Shown piece by piece: positions 8,747 through 16,791 of a stretch of DNA of 64,000 nucleotides. The stretch lies in the NCBI RefSeq assembly GCF_012932145.1, contig NZ_MWOK01000009.1:1-64000 (forward strand), read 5' to 3'. Positions within the stretch are counted from its first letter, which is position 1, and each line of letters opens with the position of its first letter. The stretch comes from Acidovorax sp. SRB_14 (GTDB lineage Bacteria > Pseudomonadota > Gammaproteobacteria > Burkholderiales > Burkholderiaceae_C). The notes below the pieces were generated by a model. That model searched no databases and was not told the origin of the DNA. It was given only the letters and a program-made list of their open reading frames with translations. The position numbers were made by a program, and so were the translations under genes.

Positions 8747-8872
8747 TGCGGACCGGTCTCGCTGTTCTTGACAGCACCCGCGCCACAAACCAGTTCTGGG
8801 CGACGGCGTGGGCCGCGCGCAGGTGTATCTAATTCGCGAGCTCGGCCCGACTCACCAGATAGCAGTTAGGCG

Positions 8873-9865
8873 TTAACGGTCAGCGCCCCTCAGGTCACAA
8901 CGCCACACCAGCGGCTCGAAGCCAAAGTACTTCTCAACCTCCCAGCGAACATAGCGTTCGACCTGGCACTCGCCCAGTGCGTTCGTAACGACGGCGAGTT
9001 CCCACAAGGGATCTGTACCAGCCTTGAGCCATTCGTTGCGGGTTAGGAAGAACCCTGGCAGGTCAGATGCTGTGCCTTTAACCTCTACGTGGAGGACACT
9101 TGATCCATCGTCGGCTAGCACATCGATGTCGTAGCCAAGGTTGAACTTGCTGACGTCTTGTGGGTTCAAACCCTCTTTGACGAAAAGGTCCATCATTTTC
9201 TCCATCGATTTGGCTTCGACTAGGTCGCGATGGTCCTGATCCGGAAACCTGAACAGCAGCTCTTCTGAGCCTTCGCCGCTGCGTGGTTGCGTAATAAGAT
9301 CCTGTGGCTTGTCCGGGTCGACGATCTTGCGGTGCGTAAGGTATTGCTCGATCTCGGCGTCGCTAGGAGCCCAGCCGGGCTCGCCTCTGACGAGGATGGC
9401 CCGCTCCCGTGCTTCATCCCAGCGTGCGACGTGCCATGGTGAGTCTTTGATCCGCTGGGCAGGCTTTGAGATCTCGTTGCGCTTCAGTTCATCGATCGAC
9501 CGCTCATTTGTCTGCAGTACCGCGATGAAGGGTTGTCCAGTGAGTATCTTGCTCATGAGACGTCGGCGGTCGTTGGTCCGTTGAAGCTGTGCTGCACTCA
9601 TCAGCGCCCCGCCAATCAGTGTGCTCCGCTCTTCCAGCCCCTCCACAGAGAACATTCGGCCATTCAATGGATGAACGCCGACATCCTCGGCCCAGATCGT
9701 GAAAATCGGCGCGCCGGTTGGGACTTCCCAAACGTACTCGAAGAGCTTGTTCCTGGCGTCACTGACGCCAAGCTTTTCTAGCACGTCGTAGATGTTCCGC
9801 TTGCCATAGTTGATAAAGTACTGGTCTACGACCGCAAGGACTTCCTGAGGAACTTCGTGACGCAT
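8873..9865 (-). CDS. DUF3883 nuclease-like protein
   Basis: A 330-residue protein. The C-terminal domain (about 205-320) has the PD-(D/E)XK-like DUF3883 pattern: NLGYDIDVL with Asp246/Asp248, then HVEVKGTA with Glu261-x-Lys263, then GFFLTRNEWLKA. DUF3883 domains are common in bacterial defence proteins and are presumed nucleases. The N-terminal 200 residues are not recognised; they begin with a helical segment (VLAVVDQYFINYGKRNIYDV) and contain a SPWHVARWDEARERA stretch. It stands alone, with neighbours that are a umuC relic and a dodecin. An antiviral or modification-dependent nuclease role is an inference. Confidence 0.68.
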   Translation of the reverse strand: MRHEVPQEVLAVVDQYFINYGKRNIYDVLEKLGVSDARNKLFEYVWEVPTGAPIFTIWAEDVGVHPLNGRMFSVEGLEERSTLIGGALMSAAQLQRTNDRRRLMSKILTGQPFIAVLQTNERSIDELKRNEISKPAQRIKDSPWHVARWDEARERAILVRGEPGWAPSDAEIEQYLTHRKIVDPDKPQDLITQPRSGEGSEELLFRFPDQDHRDLVEAKSMEKMMDLFVKEGLNPQDVSKFNLGYDIDVLADDGSSVLHVEVKGTASDLPGFFLTRNEWLKAGTDPLWELAVVTNALGECQVERYVRWEVEKYFGFEPLVWRCDLRGADR

Positions 9866-10027
9866 GGCATGCTGACAGTTGCTGGGCGAGCCAGCTTAGC
9901 AGCTTTCAAGTGATTGGCACCCCGACACGCGAGCGACTGCAATGGGTCGAATGCGACCATACTGTGTTTGCCGTTCGTCCTCGTTCCAAGGTCGGGCTGC
10001 CCAATAGGCCCACTGTCAGGAGGTGCC

Positions 10028-10246
10028 ATGTCCAAGCACGTGTACAAGGTCCTGGAGCTCACGGACTCCTCGCCTTCGGGCATAGAAGATGCCGTCAACA
10101 CGGCCATTGCCAGAGCCAGCGAGATCGTGCGCAATATGCAGTGGTTCGAGGTGGTGGAAACGCGCGGCCATATCCACGAGGGCACGGTCGCCCACTGGCA
10201 GGTAACAGTAAAGGTCGGACTCACCCTCGAGGGGCGAGGCGCGTAA
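10028..10246 (+). CDS. Dodecin family flavin-binding protein
   Basis: A 72-residue protein of typical dodecin length. It has the family pattern [20 protein letters not shown], then [18 protein letters not shown], then a final strand [12 protein letters not shown]. Dodecins form hollow dodecamers that store or buffer riboflavin or FMN; the Trp in NMQWFEV stacks on the isoalloxazine ring. ATG 10028 follows a good CAGGAGG. It is an odd tenant between a defence-type gene and decayed sequence, and may be residual chromosomal cargo. Confidence 0.88.
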   Translation: MSKHVYKVLELTDSSPSGIEDAVNTAIARASEIVRNMQWFEVVETRGHIHEGTVAHWQVTVKVGLTLEGRGA

Positions 10247-10365
10247 GCTGCGGTGAGTTCATCGCGGGACCCATCTGACCTGGAATTTTCGAGCAAACCC
10301 AGATCTGGGGCTGCTTCCGACCAGGAGCCTTCCCGTGAGGCAGAGAGCCGAGTGTCGGCTTCAGG

Positions 10366-10391
10366 CGGCGGATTCAACCGGTCGATGCAAC
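10366..10391 (-). repeat. Insertion-sequence end remnant, copy 1
   Basis: The sequence GGCGGATTCAACCGGTCGATG here is repeated at 30106-30129. Read on the minus strand both copies encode a VASTG C-terminus followed by TGA, then the same downstream bases. This looks like the 3' end of a lost transposase gene, perhaps IS30-type. Nothing else of the element survives. Confidence 0.4.
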
Positions 10392-10439
10392 ACACTAACC
10401 ACCGCATAGGCGGCAGGAGTGTTGCAGATTAAACAGTCT

Positions 10440-10571
10440 TGCCGGGATGTGTCCAGAAGACAAAGGCATCGCGTGTCGCGGTGCGCTGCCGCTCGGCGGG
10501 GCATCGGGATAGGAGGACAGGCCACGCATGGGGCTGTCCAGGTGCAGGTCTGCGGTGTGAACGAATTTCAC
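10440..10571 (-). pseudogene. DNA-repair exonuclease (SbcD/YhaO-type metallophosphoesterase) 5' fragment
   Basis: A GTG start at 10571 with AGAGGAG upstream opens VKFVHTADLHLDSPMRGLSS, the N-terminal metal-binding box (D-x-H) of SbcD/Mre11-like exonucleases. After YPDAP the frame shifts: the +1 frame continues AERQRTATRDAFVF, then homology stops. Only about 45 of some 400 codons remain. It lies 48 bp downstream of another broken gene on the same strand, so an old chromosomal operon was disrupted here. Confidence 0.75.
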
Positions 10572-10618
10572 GCGAGAAGCTCCTCTTGATTGCCCATGGC
10601 CGGACCTGGCGGCAGCCT

Positions 10619-10850
10619 CACCTGTGGGGGGCGATCCAGTGGCTCCAGACACCGCGCATCCAAGCGCCCAGGTAGATCACGCTCACAATGAAAGTGCCCC
10701 ATTGGTCTCCTTCCATGCGGCGTAAAACCAGGCGAGCTGGCCCAGCATGCCGAAGATGCAGGCCCAGCGCCGCAGCTTCTCGCTGCGCGCCTGGGACAGC
10801 TAGGCTGCGAGGGCGCCGAACAGGGCGATGGCGAATTGGTCGAGTTCCAT
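10619..10850 (-). pseudogene. Small membrane protein, degraded
   Basis: From ATG 10850 the frame reads MELDQFAIALFGALAA, an in-frame TAG, then SEKLRRWACIFGMLGQLAWF. A frameshift near 10690 is needed to reach WGTFIVSVIYLGAWMRGVWS and the stop at 10619. Two hydrophobic segments would span the membrane. One nonsense codon plus one frameshift mark it as a pseudogene. No function is recognised; its order with the exonuclease fragment suggests they were once co-transcribed. Confidence 0.6.
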
Positions 10851-10957
10851 GTAGCGATTGCGCATGACTGGATGAAATCACAGCACCCAAACTTCTCGAC
10901 AGCACGAACAGCCGGGCAAATTCGTCGGCGTAAAGAAATGCTGTGCAAATAATCTGC

Positions 10958-11002
10958 TTGCATCCCTAGTTGGGATGTGTAAGATGCATCCCAACTAGGG
11001 AT
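10958..11002 (+). promoter_or_regulatory. Promoter and 16-bp inverted-repeat operator of the toxin-antitoxin operon
   Basis: ATCCCTAGTTGGGATG (10962-10977) is repeated as its exact reverse complement at 10987-11002, with a 9-bp spacer. TTGCAT (10958-10963) and TAAGAT (10980-10985), 16 bp apart, form a sigma-70 promoter inside the dyad, so a repressor bound here would block it. The toxin start codon follows 2-5 bp later. Autoregulation by the HTH antitoxin encoded downstream is the natural reading. Confidence 0.8.
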
Positions 11003-11004
11003 TA

Positions 11005-11319
11005 ATGATGCAGATCTTCGGCAAATCCAGACTTGAAAGTTTTGCGCAAGAGCACGAAGACTCGCGTGTTCCCTTGGGCGCGTGGCAGCTGGAAGCTGAG
11101 GAGGCTCAGTGGAGCTGCCCCGAAGAGGTCCAGGCAAGGTATGCCAACGCCGTCGTCCAGCCAGACCGCGTCATTTTCGACATCAAGAGCCTGTACAAGA
11201 TTCACGTGAAAGCCAAATTTAACCAAGGGGTGCTGTTGATTGACAAGGTGTGGGCGATCGCCACACCCAAACCGGCGGGACGTGTCAGCCGTACTGCCGC
11301 CATCAGGAGCAAAGCATGA
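11005..11319 (+). CDS. higB: HigB-family (RelE superfamily) mRNA-interferase toxin
   Basis: A 104-residue protein. The N-terminal two thirds fit the HigB toxin family: LESFAQEHEDSRVPLGAWQL, then AEEAQWSCPEEVQARYANA, then DRVIFDIKSLYKIHVKAKF. HigB toxins cleave ribosome-bound mRNA. The last 30 residues (from about 75) depart from the usual Gly-Thr-His-x-x-Tyr-Asp ending; a different frame of the same DNA gives HPNRRDVSAVLPPSGAK, which resembles the family better, so the C-terminus may have been altered by a frameshift. The stop overlaps the antitoxin ATG in ATGA. ATG 11008 is an alternative start. Toxicity of this version is uncertain. Confidence 0.72.
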   Translation: MMQIFGKSRLESFAQEHEDSRVPLGAWQLEAEEAQWSCPEEVQARYANAVVQPDRVIFDIKSLYKIHVKAKFNQGVLLIDKVWAIATPKPAGRVSRTAAIRSKA

Positions 11320-12524
11320 TTCAAACAGTTCGTGTACTGAAGAGCGAGCAAGATCTTGAGAATGCGCTCAGCCGTTTGGGCGAGTTGATGGACCAGGAGT
11401 TTCAGCCAGGCTCTGACGAAGAGGCTGAATTTGATCTGCTGAAACTGGTCATCGACAGCTATGAATCCAAGCGCTTTAGCAGCCCAACGGTGACCCCTTT
11501 GCAAGCCATCGAGTTCCGGATGGAGCAGCAGGGACTGAGCCGCAAGGACCTCGAACAGTTCATTGGCTCCCAATCCAAGGTTTCTGAAGTGCTCGCTGGC
11601 AAACGCCCTCTGAGTCTGCAGATGATCCGTCAACTTCACAAAGGACTCGGCATCCCGGCCAAGGCGCTGCTCGTCTCAGCTGACGAAGCTGAAGTCGATG
11701 TGGCGGATGAGGAAACCTACGCTTATGAGAAGTTTCCGCTGAAAGAGATGCGTCAGCGAGGTCTGTTGGATAGCGATGAGAGCGACAAAGCACGTGACCA
11801 AGTGCGCGCTTTTCTCCAGCGCATCGCTCAGTTGGATGTTGAACCCGCATTGTTGCGTGCGCCACTCCACCAAAGCGGCGCACGCATCATGGACACGTAC
11901 GCGCTCCTGATCTGGCGTGCTGTGGTCGTCGACAAGGCGCATCGCAACCCGCCATTGGGAATCTACAGAAAGGGCTCAATCACAACGACTTGGCTGCGCG
12001 ACTTAGCGAAGCTCTCATGCTTTGATCGAGGGCCTCAGTTAGCTCAGGAGTACCTGAGCCAGCACGGCATCTGCTTGGTGATCGAAGCACCCTTCAAGAA
12101 GACCTACCTTGATGGCTGCGCGATGCTCGACGGAGACCGCCCGATTGTGGGGCTGACCCTTCGCCACGACCGAATCGACAATTTCTGGTTCGCGTTGTTA
12201 CACGAAGTGGTCCACGTGCAAAGGCACTTGACAGTCGATTGCCGCTTCATCGCTGACAACCTAGATGACAAAGGACGCATTGGGCAGGCGCAGGAGGACG
12301 AGGCCGATGCTGGGGCGCGCGACGCACTGATCCCGCCAGAGCTCTGGGCCACAGCGGTGGTGCGTGACACCCACGATGCAGAGGATGCGCGAGCGTTGGC
12401 CAGGCAAGCGGGAGTGCATCCGGCAATCGTGGCGGGGCGCGTGCGGCATGAAACCGGAAACTGGCGCCTGCTCAGCAGCCTGATCAGCGAGGCAGGCTCT
12501 GTGAAGGCATGCTTTTCGGAGTAA
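11316..12524 (+). CDS. higA: HigA-type antitoxin fused to an ImmA/IrrE (M78) metallopeptidase
   Basis: A 402-residue protein starting at the coupled ATG 11316. Residues about 60-118 form an HTH_XRE domain (FRMEQQGLSRKDLEQFIGSQ, then SKVSEVLAGKRPLSL). Residues about 220-390 form an ImmA/IrrE-type zinc peptidase with HEVVH at 296-300 and EDEADAGARDALI supplying a probable third ligand near 326. Such fusions occur as antitoxins of HigB-like toxins: the HTH represses the operon, while the peptidase may trigger antitoxin turnover in response to a signal. The operator at 10962-11002 is the likely binding site. Confidence 0.82.
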   Translation: MIQTVRVLKSEQDLENALSRLGELMDQEFQPGSDEEAEFDLLKLVIDSYESKRFSSPTVTPLQAIEFRMEQQGLSRKDLEQFIGSQSKVSEVLAGKRPLSLQMIRQLHKGLGIPAKALLVSADEAEVDVADEETYAYEKFPLKEMRQRGLLDSDESDKARDQVRAFLQRIAQLDVEPALLRAPLHQSGARIMDTYALLIWRAVVVDKAHRNPPLGIYRKGSITTTWLRDLAKLSCFDRGPQLAQEYLSQHGICLVIEAPFKKTYLDGCAMLDGDRPIVGLTLRHDRIDNFWFALLHEVVHVQRHLTVDCRFIADNLDDKGRIGQAQEDEADAGARDALIPPELWATAVVRDTHDAEDARALARQAGVHPAIVAGRVRHETGNWRLLSSLISEAGSVKACFSE

Positions 12525-12780
12525 CGCAATGAATGCGGAAACCGATTTCAATCAACGACAGGAGGGCCGAATGATCAACCATAAATAAGAACAACCGAAT
12601 GCCTAAGCACTCGGCCGCGGGGTGACGAGCTTGTGACTCGCCGGATTGGCGTCTGCGATTGTCCATAGCCCGTTACTCCCAGTCAAGCGTTATTGGTACC
12701 GGCCAGGTCAGCCGGTAGAAGCTGAGGCATGCCTACTCGGCGCCAAGGCACATCCCAATGCTCAACTGTGGAATCCACCA

Positions 12781-13085
12781 TGAGTAACGAAAATTTGAAC
12801 GAACACGGCCGCGACCATGACAAAGGCGGCAAGGACAAAGACGACAAGCTCGTCACCATCTACGTTGAAACGAAGCCTCACCGCTGGCCGAAAAACGAGC
12901 CGATCTCGTTTGTCCAAGTTGTGCAGCTTGAAGTTCCAAGCTACACCCCCCAGTCGAACATCACCTACTCGGTGAAATGGACCAGGGGCAACGGCGACAA
13001 ACCCGAGGGCATTCTGGTCCCTGGCGCTTCCGTGAAGGTGAAAGATGGCATCCGTTTCACAGTTTCGGAAACTGGTCAGTCGTAA
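12781..13085 (+). CDS. Ubiquitin-like protein (multiubiquitin family, single domain)
   Basis: A 101-residue protein. The first 25 residues are charged and disordered (RDHDKGGKDKDDK). The rest is one beta-grasp domain of the multiubiquitin type: LVTIYVETKPHRWPKNEPIS, then FVQVVQLEVPS, then ITYSVKWTRG, then GILVPGASVKVKDGIRFTVS. It ends in ETGQS, with no terminal Gly-Gly. In homologous operons this protein is activated by the adjacent ThiF/E1-like enzyme and attached to targets. Its 3' end overlaps the E1 gene by 41 bp. The family call is firm; conjugation chemistry and targets are unknown. Confidence 0.8.
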
Positions 13086-14268
13086 CCAGGACATCGCCAA
13101 GCTGGTCGAGACGGGTTATGCAGTCACTTTCGATAGTGGCTGGATGATCCTGCGGGACATCCCATATCTCGACCAGCATCGCGAGCTGCACTGGGGCGCA
13201 ATTGCCACCAAGCTGGTGCCCGTTGACGGCGCCGGCCTGGTGACCCAGGAAGACCACACCATTCTGTTCGCAGGGGCCCACCCCTGTGGGTTGGATGGTC
13301 TGACGATTCCAGCGATAGACGCTGGAAAGCACGAACTACAGCTCTCCAGCGCATGCGCGGATGTCGTAGTCCAACGCCGTTTTTCCAACAAACCGATTGT
13401 GGGAGGTGTTCACCAGGGGTTTGCCAATTTCTTTGACAAGATCGAAAGCTACGCGGGGATCATTGCTGGACCGGCGATGGAGGTTTATCCCGATAGGGCA
13501 AAGCCTTTGACGTTCAGGTCCGTGGAGGACGCGCCAGAGCCCTCCGTGTTTCGCTACCAAGACAGCCTGACCTCCAAGGCGGAAATCTCCGATCTCTCTA
13601 ACAAGCTGCAGGGTGACATCATTGCCATCATCGGCTTGGGGGGAACCGGTGCTTACACCTTGGACTACATGGTCAAGACGCCGGTGCGTGAAATACGTGG
13701 ATTCGATGGCGACGACTTTCATGTCCACAATGCCTATCGCTCCCCGGGCCAGCTTGACGAAAAGGAGTTGGGACTCCGAAAAGCTGCCGTCTACCAGGGT
13801 AGATACGAGAGCTTTCGAGATGGTGTGCGGCTAGTTTCGCAGTACGTTGATGCCGACTCGGCAAGCGCATTTGAGGGGGTGACCTTCGCCTTCGTTTGCG
13901 TCGACAAAGGGTCCTCGCGCTCCGGAATCTTTGACCTGTTGATTGGTCTTGGCATTCCATTCATCGATGTTGGAATGGGCCTTAAAAGGGCAGGAGGACC
14001 GTTGAGCGGCATGCTGCGCGCAACATACTTCCCTCCGGAAAAGGCTCAGTCGATGCGTGAGAAGGGTTTGGCAGAAATGCATGATGGTCCGGAAAATCTA
14101 TACCGGACCAACGTGCAAATCGCGGAGCTGAATGCTTTCAACGCTGCGTTAGCGGTGATGCGCTTTAAGCAACTGCGCGGGTTCTACACTGAGGCTGAAT
14201 CACTTAGCCATCTCCTGTTCGACCTGGCGGACTTGAAGATCGTGGGGCAAACTGACCATGAGATTTGA
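13045..14268 (+). CDS. E2-like/ThiF (E1-like) fusion enzyme for ubiquitin-like activation
   Basis: A 407-residue protein. Residues about 1-150 match the DUF6791/E2-like region that precedes ThiF in these operons (DSGWMILRDIPYLDQHREL, then LHWGAIATKL, then HTILFAGAHPCGLDG with Cys81). Residues about 190-400 are a ThiF/MoeB/E1 adenylation domain: the nucleotide loop IIGLGGTGAY (195-204), FDGDDFHVHNAYRSPG carrying the acidic pair, and CVDKGSSRSG. No CxxC zinc pairs of classical E1 are seen. It would adenylate the ubiquitin-like protein and pass it on within one polypeptide. It overlaps the genes on both sides, so the three are coupled. Confidence 0.82.
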   Translation: MASVSQFRKLVSRNQDIAKLVETGYAVTFDSGWMILRDIPYLDQHRELHWGAIATKLVPVDGAGLVTQEDHTILFAGAHPCGLDGLTIPAIDAGKHELQLSSACADVVVQRRFSNKPIVGGVHQGFANFFDKIESYAGIIAGPAMEVYPDRAKPLTFRSVEDAPEPSVFRYQDSLTSKAEISDLSNKLQGDIIAIIGLGGTGAYTLDYMVKTPVREIRGFDGDDFHVHNAYRSPGQLDEKELGLRKAAVYQGRYESFRDGVRLVSQYVDADSASAFEGVTFAFVCVDKGSSRSGIFDLLIGLGIPFIDVGMGLKRAGGPLSGMLRATYFPPEKAQSMREKGLAEMHDGPENLYRTNVQIAELNAFNAALAVMRFKQLRGFYTEAESLSHLLFDLADLKIVGQTDHEI

Positions 14269-14653
14269 AGTACAGAACGTAGTGGCTATGCCTCAAACCC
14301 TCGCACCTGGCGTCTTGTACGTCTCGCGAGAGTTTGAGACGGCGCATCATCTTTGCGCATGTGGATGCGGACACAAAGTCCGTACGCCCTTGAGTCCAGC
14401 GGAGTGGCAGGTGTTCGAAACCCCGCAAGGGGTGACGATGCATCCTTCGATTGGAAGTTGGCAAGTCCCCTGTAAGTCTCACTACCTGATTCAGGAAGGC
14501 GAGGTCGTATGGGCAGGTCGGTGGAGCGACTCCCAGATTGCTGCGGGCCGAGCTCGGGACCAAAGAAAGTTGCATGCCTATGTGAAGAGTCGCAATGCGA
14601 AGCTTCCAAGCTGGTGGCGAAAACTGCTGCAGTGGGTGGGCATCGGCTCTTAG
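14258..14653 (+). CDS. DUF6527 protein (possible deconjugating partner)
   Basis: A 131-residue protein. Conserved features: HHLCACGCGHKVRTPL with Cys33/35/37, the MHPSIGSW motif (61-67), then PCKSHYLIQEGEVVWAG with Cys72, Ser74 and His75. This CxCxC/CxSH set suggests a metal site. DUF6527 genes recur as the last gene of multiubiquitin-ThiF operons and have been proposed to act as peptidases on the ubiquitin-like partner (family knowledge, not shown by this sequence). The start overlaps the E1 gene by 11 bp. A hydrophobic C-terminal helix (PSWWRKLLQWVGIG) could touch a membrane. Confidence 0.78.
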   Translation: MRFEVQNVVAMPQTLAPGVLYVSREFETAHHLCACGCGHKVRTPLSPAEWQVFETPQGVTMHPSIGSWQVPCKSHYLIQEGEVVWAGRWSDSQIAAGRARDQRKLHAYVKSRNAKLPSWWRKLLQWVGIGS

Positions 14654-14668
14654 TCAACAACATGCACT

Positions 14669-14695
14669 CCCCTTGGAAGAAGATCTTCCAAGGGG
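14669..14695 (+). terminator. Strong hairpin after the ubiquitin-like operon
   Basis: CCCCTTGGAAGA (14669-14680) and TCTTCCAAGGGG (14684-14695) are perfect 12-bp arms around AGA. It begins 16 bp after the DUF6527 stop. No T-run follows, so it may act as a Rho-dependent end or an RNA-stability hairpin. Confidence 0.55.
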
Positions 14696-14699
14696 GCAA

Positions 14700-15345
14700 G
14701 GGGGGCCGATACCCTCAGCTTAGTCTTGGCAATAGGCGATGAAGACAGCTTTTGACACACGAAGGCTGCCGGCATCGCGATTCAGCGAAGCTACCAAGTG
14801 GGCTGTGATTCATAGCGCCGTGCGGTCATCGACTACCTGCTTCAGGCCGAACGAGAGGCATTGCCTACCGAATGCCGACTGATCTTCGCCTTTGTACTGA
14901 TGGAGAACCTAAAGCATACGTACGCCGTGAGCGAGGGCATTGCGTTTGCCAATGGCTTCTTCCGAATAGGCCCGAGTCCAAAGGACGCAACGATCTCATG
15001 AGCTGTCTCTCAGGAACGACACGCAAAGCGGTCTGATGAGGAGCGGACCATGTACGGCTTAATTGCGTGCGCAAGCTATAGTGTTTGAAACGACTTCCCC
15101 ACGGACCTGAACCAGCAACGTGTGGCGTGTAGCGCAGGAGGAGCGGCGGGTTTCATGGCTGAATTTAGTACTGTGTTGATATGCACCAACATGCCGCAGA
15201 GCTAGGCTACAAGCCCCTTGATGCGCTTTCTGCGCGCCAATTTCGACCGCAAGCGCCAGATATGGCCTGCGGGCTGGTGCGGTCTATATTACGTTTGAGC
15301 TCGGGAGGCAGACTGTGACGATCCAACACGGAGCGATCCCCGCAC
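14700..15345. other. Intergenic, no gene seen
   Basis: About 650 bp with short broken frames on both strands, none with a recognisable domain or good start context. It separates the ubiquitin-like operon from the HEPN-like pair and may hold the promoter of the latter. Confidence 0.5.
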
Positions 15346-15349
15346 ACTG

Positions 15350-15898
15350 AAACTACTTTCTAGCTCTCGAGGAGGATGTGCATGCGCTTTCGCGATGGAT
15401 TGAATTCTCGCAAGCGAATGAGGCGACGTACTCGATTGAGCTGGCAAGGTTGCTGATGAACGCCGCTGCCGAAGCGGACGTGGTAGCGAAGGCCGTCTGC
15501 GCTCGCATTCGTCCAGGTGCGAACGCTGATTCAATACACAAGTATCAGGACCTACTGTGCGAAGTGGCGCCGATAATCGTTGCGTCGTCAGTTGCCATGC
15601 CGCGCTTCGGTATGACCTTCCAGCCATGGTCCAACTGGCAGACTGCACGGAACCCCCAGACTGGTGGTCCGGGAACAATAAGGTCAAGCACCATCGGGCC
15701 AATCACTTCAAGGAAGCAAACCTGAAGAATGTGCTGAATGCTTGCGCAGCTCTATTGGTGCTGCTCCTTGTGTATTACAGCGCGGAGCGGCCGTACATTT
15801 TCCCGGCCCCACGGATCTATGTTCCCCAAACCTTCGGCCTCATTGAGGGCGAGGCCGTCCGATTGATGAATCCCGACGGGACCAACTTTCCATGGTGA
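15350..15898 (+). pseudogene. Hypothetical HEPN-like/membrane protein, frameshifted
   Basis: The frame opens at 15350, directly after a TGA, with NYFLALEEDVHALSRWIEFS. It runs through helical sequence (YSIELARLLMNAAAEADVVA) to SNWQTARN near 15652. The +1 frame then supplies PDWWSGNNKVKHHRANHFKE, a hydrophobic helix (LLVLLLVYY) and the stop at 15898. One missing C in a C5 run (15651-15655) would restore a protein of about 180 residues; a sequencing error in this homopolymer is possible. The helical half resembles HEPN-type proteins. Its stop overlaps the ATG of the next gene, so the two form a unit. Confidence 0.5.
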
Positions 15899-16728
15899 GT
15901 GCCCACGATTCAAACTTGAGGAAGGGCGTCGCGCCGAGCCCTCACTTGGCAATCTACGTGGACGTCCTATTGGCCAGCTTTCGCCAGCCTACTGTCCGCC
16001 GGTCATTTCTAACTTGGGCATATCCATCAACCATGTGGTACGAATCGCTCCCGAGTGGCTGGTCATGGGACTCGCTTTGGTATGGATACACCCGCTGTGG
16101 TTGCGGGGGGATTCGAAACAACGGGAGTGTCTGCGGTGCCTGCAATGAACCGCTCAGCCCACCCGCGGAAATGTTCGTCCAGGGCCCCAATGGCCGGCAG
16201 TTCCCTATCGCGCACGCTGTCCCCGGAGGCGAAGGCCGATACGAAGACTACGTTTATCTCCGAATGCTTGAACGGGAATGGCTTCGTCCCCTGAGCGATG
16301 AGGATCGATTTCTCGGAATCGTTGAGCAGCACCGTCCGTCAGCTCGTGCAATTGTTGTTCTGACGTTCTGGACCTACTTCGAGACGAAAGTCGACAGACT
16401 GTATCGTACGGCAGGCCGGCAACTTCCGGAAAGGGTTGTTGAGGACTTCATGCTTCGTCATTCAAGCATCGGGGTTCGCGTGGATCGAGCGTATCGAGTG
16501 TTTTTCGGCACCAACTACTGGAACGATTTGAAAGCTCAAGGCTTTTCAGATACAGCTGAACTCCTGCAGAGGGTGCACAAATGCAGAAATCAGTTCGCGC
16601 ACGGGCAGCCCGAAGCAATAGACGATAAGCTCGTTGAGGCTTTAGTGGCGGGCTTGCAGCGAGAACACGAGGCTTGGATCTCGGTTTTCAACAAGCGAGT
16701 GAATCACCTTGATGTACGTGATGCCTAA
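15892..16728 (+). CDS. Hypothetical zinc-ribbon/HEPN-like protein
   Basis: A 278-residue protein coupled to the preceding frame by an overlapping start. Residues about 68-85 hold a Cys pattern (CGCGGIRNNGSVCGAC) suggesting a zinc ribbon. The C-terminal half is all-helical and contains HKCRNQFAHGQPEAIDDKLV (about 229-248); R-N-x-F-x-H-G resembles the RxxxxH/RNxFxH motif of HEPN RNases and of nucleotidyltransferase-associated HEPN proteins. FWTYFETKVDRLYR (about 163-176) is the kind of helix that precedes it. An RNase or defence role is an inference. Confidence 0.55.
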   Translation: MVSAHDSNLRKGVAPSPHLAIYVDVLLASFRQPTVRRSFLTWAYPSTMWYESLPSGWSWDSLWYGYTRCGCGGIRNNGSVCGACNEPLSPPAEMFVQGPNGRQFPIAHAVPGGEGRYEDYVYLRMLEREWLRPLSDEDRFLGIVEQHRPSARAIVVLTFWTYFETKVDRLYRTAGRQLPERVVEDFMLRHSSIGVRVDRAYRVFFGTNYWNDLKAQGFSDTAELLQRVHKCRNQFAHGQPEAIDDKLVEALVAGLQREHEAWISVFNKRVNHLDVRDA

Positions 16729-16746
16729 CTGGTCGGTCGACCGAAC

Positions 16747-16791
16747 ACCAACACAGGCCATGCCTTCGGCATTCTCATGGCCTGTGTTGGT
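16747..16791 (+). terminator. Perfect 16-bp inverted repeat, probable terminator or binding site
   Basis: ACCAACACAGGCCATG (16747-16762) is the exact reverse complement of 16776-16791, with a 13-nt loop. It lies 19 bp after the stop of the HEPN-like gene. There is no T-run. A Rho-independent role is therefore doubtful; a stabilising hairpin or the end of a lost element are alternatives. Confidence 0.5.
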
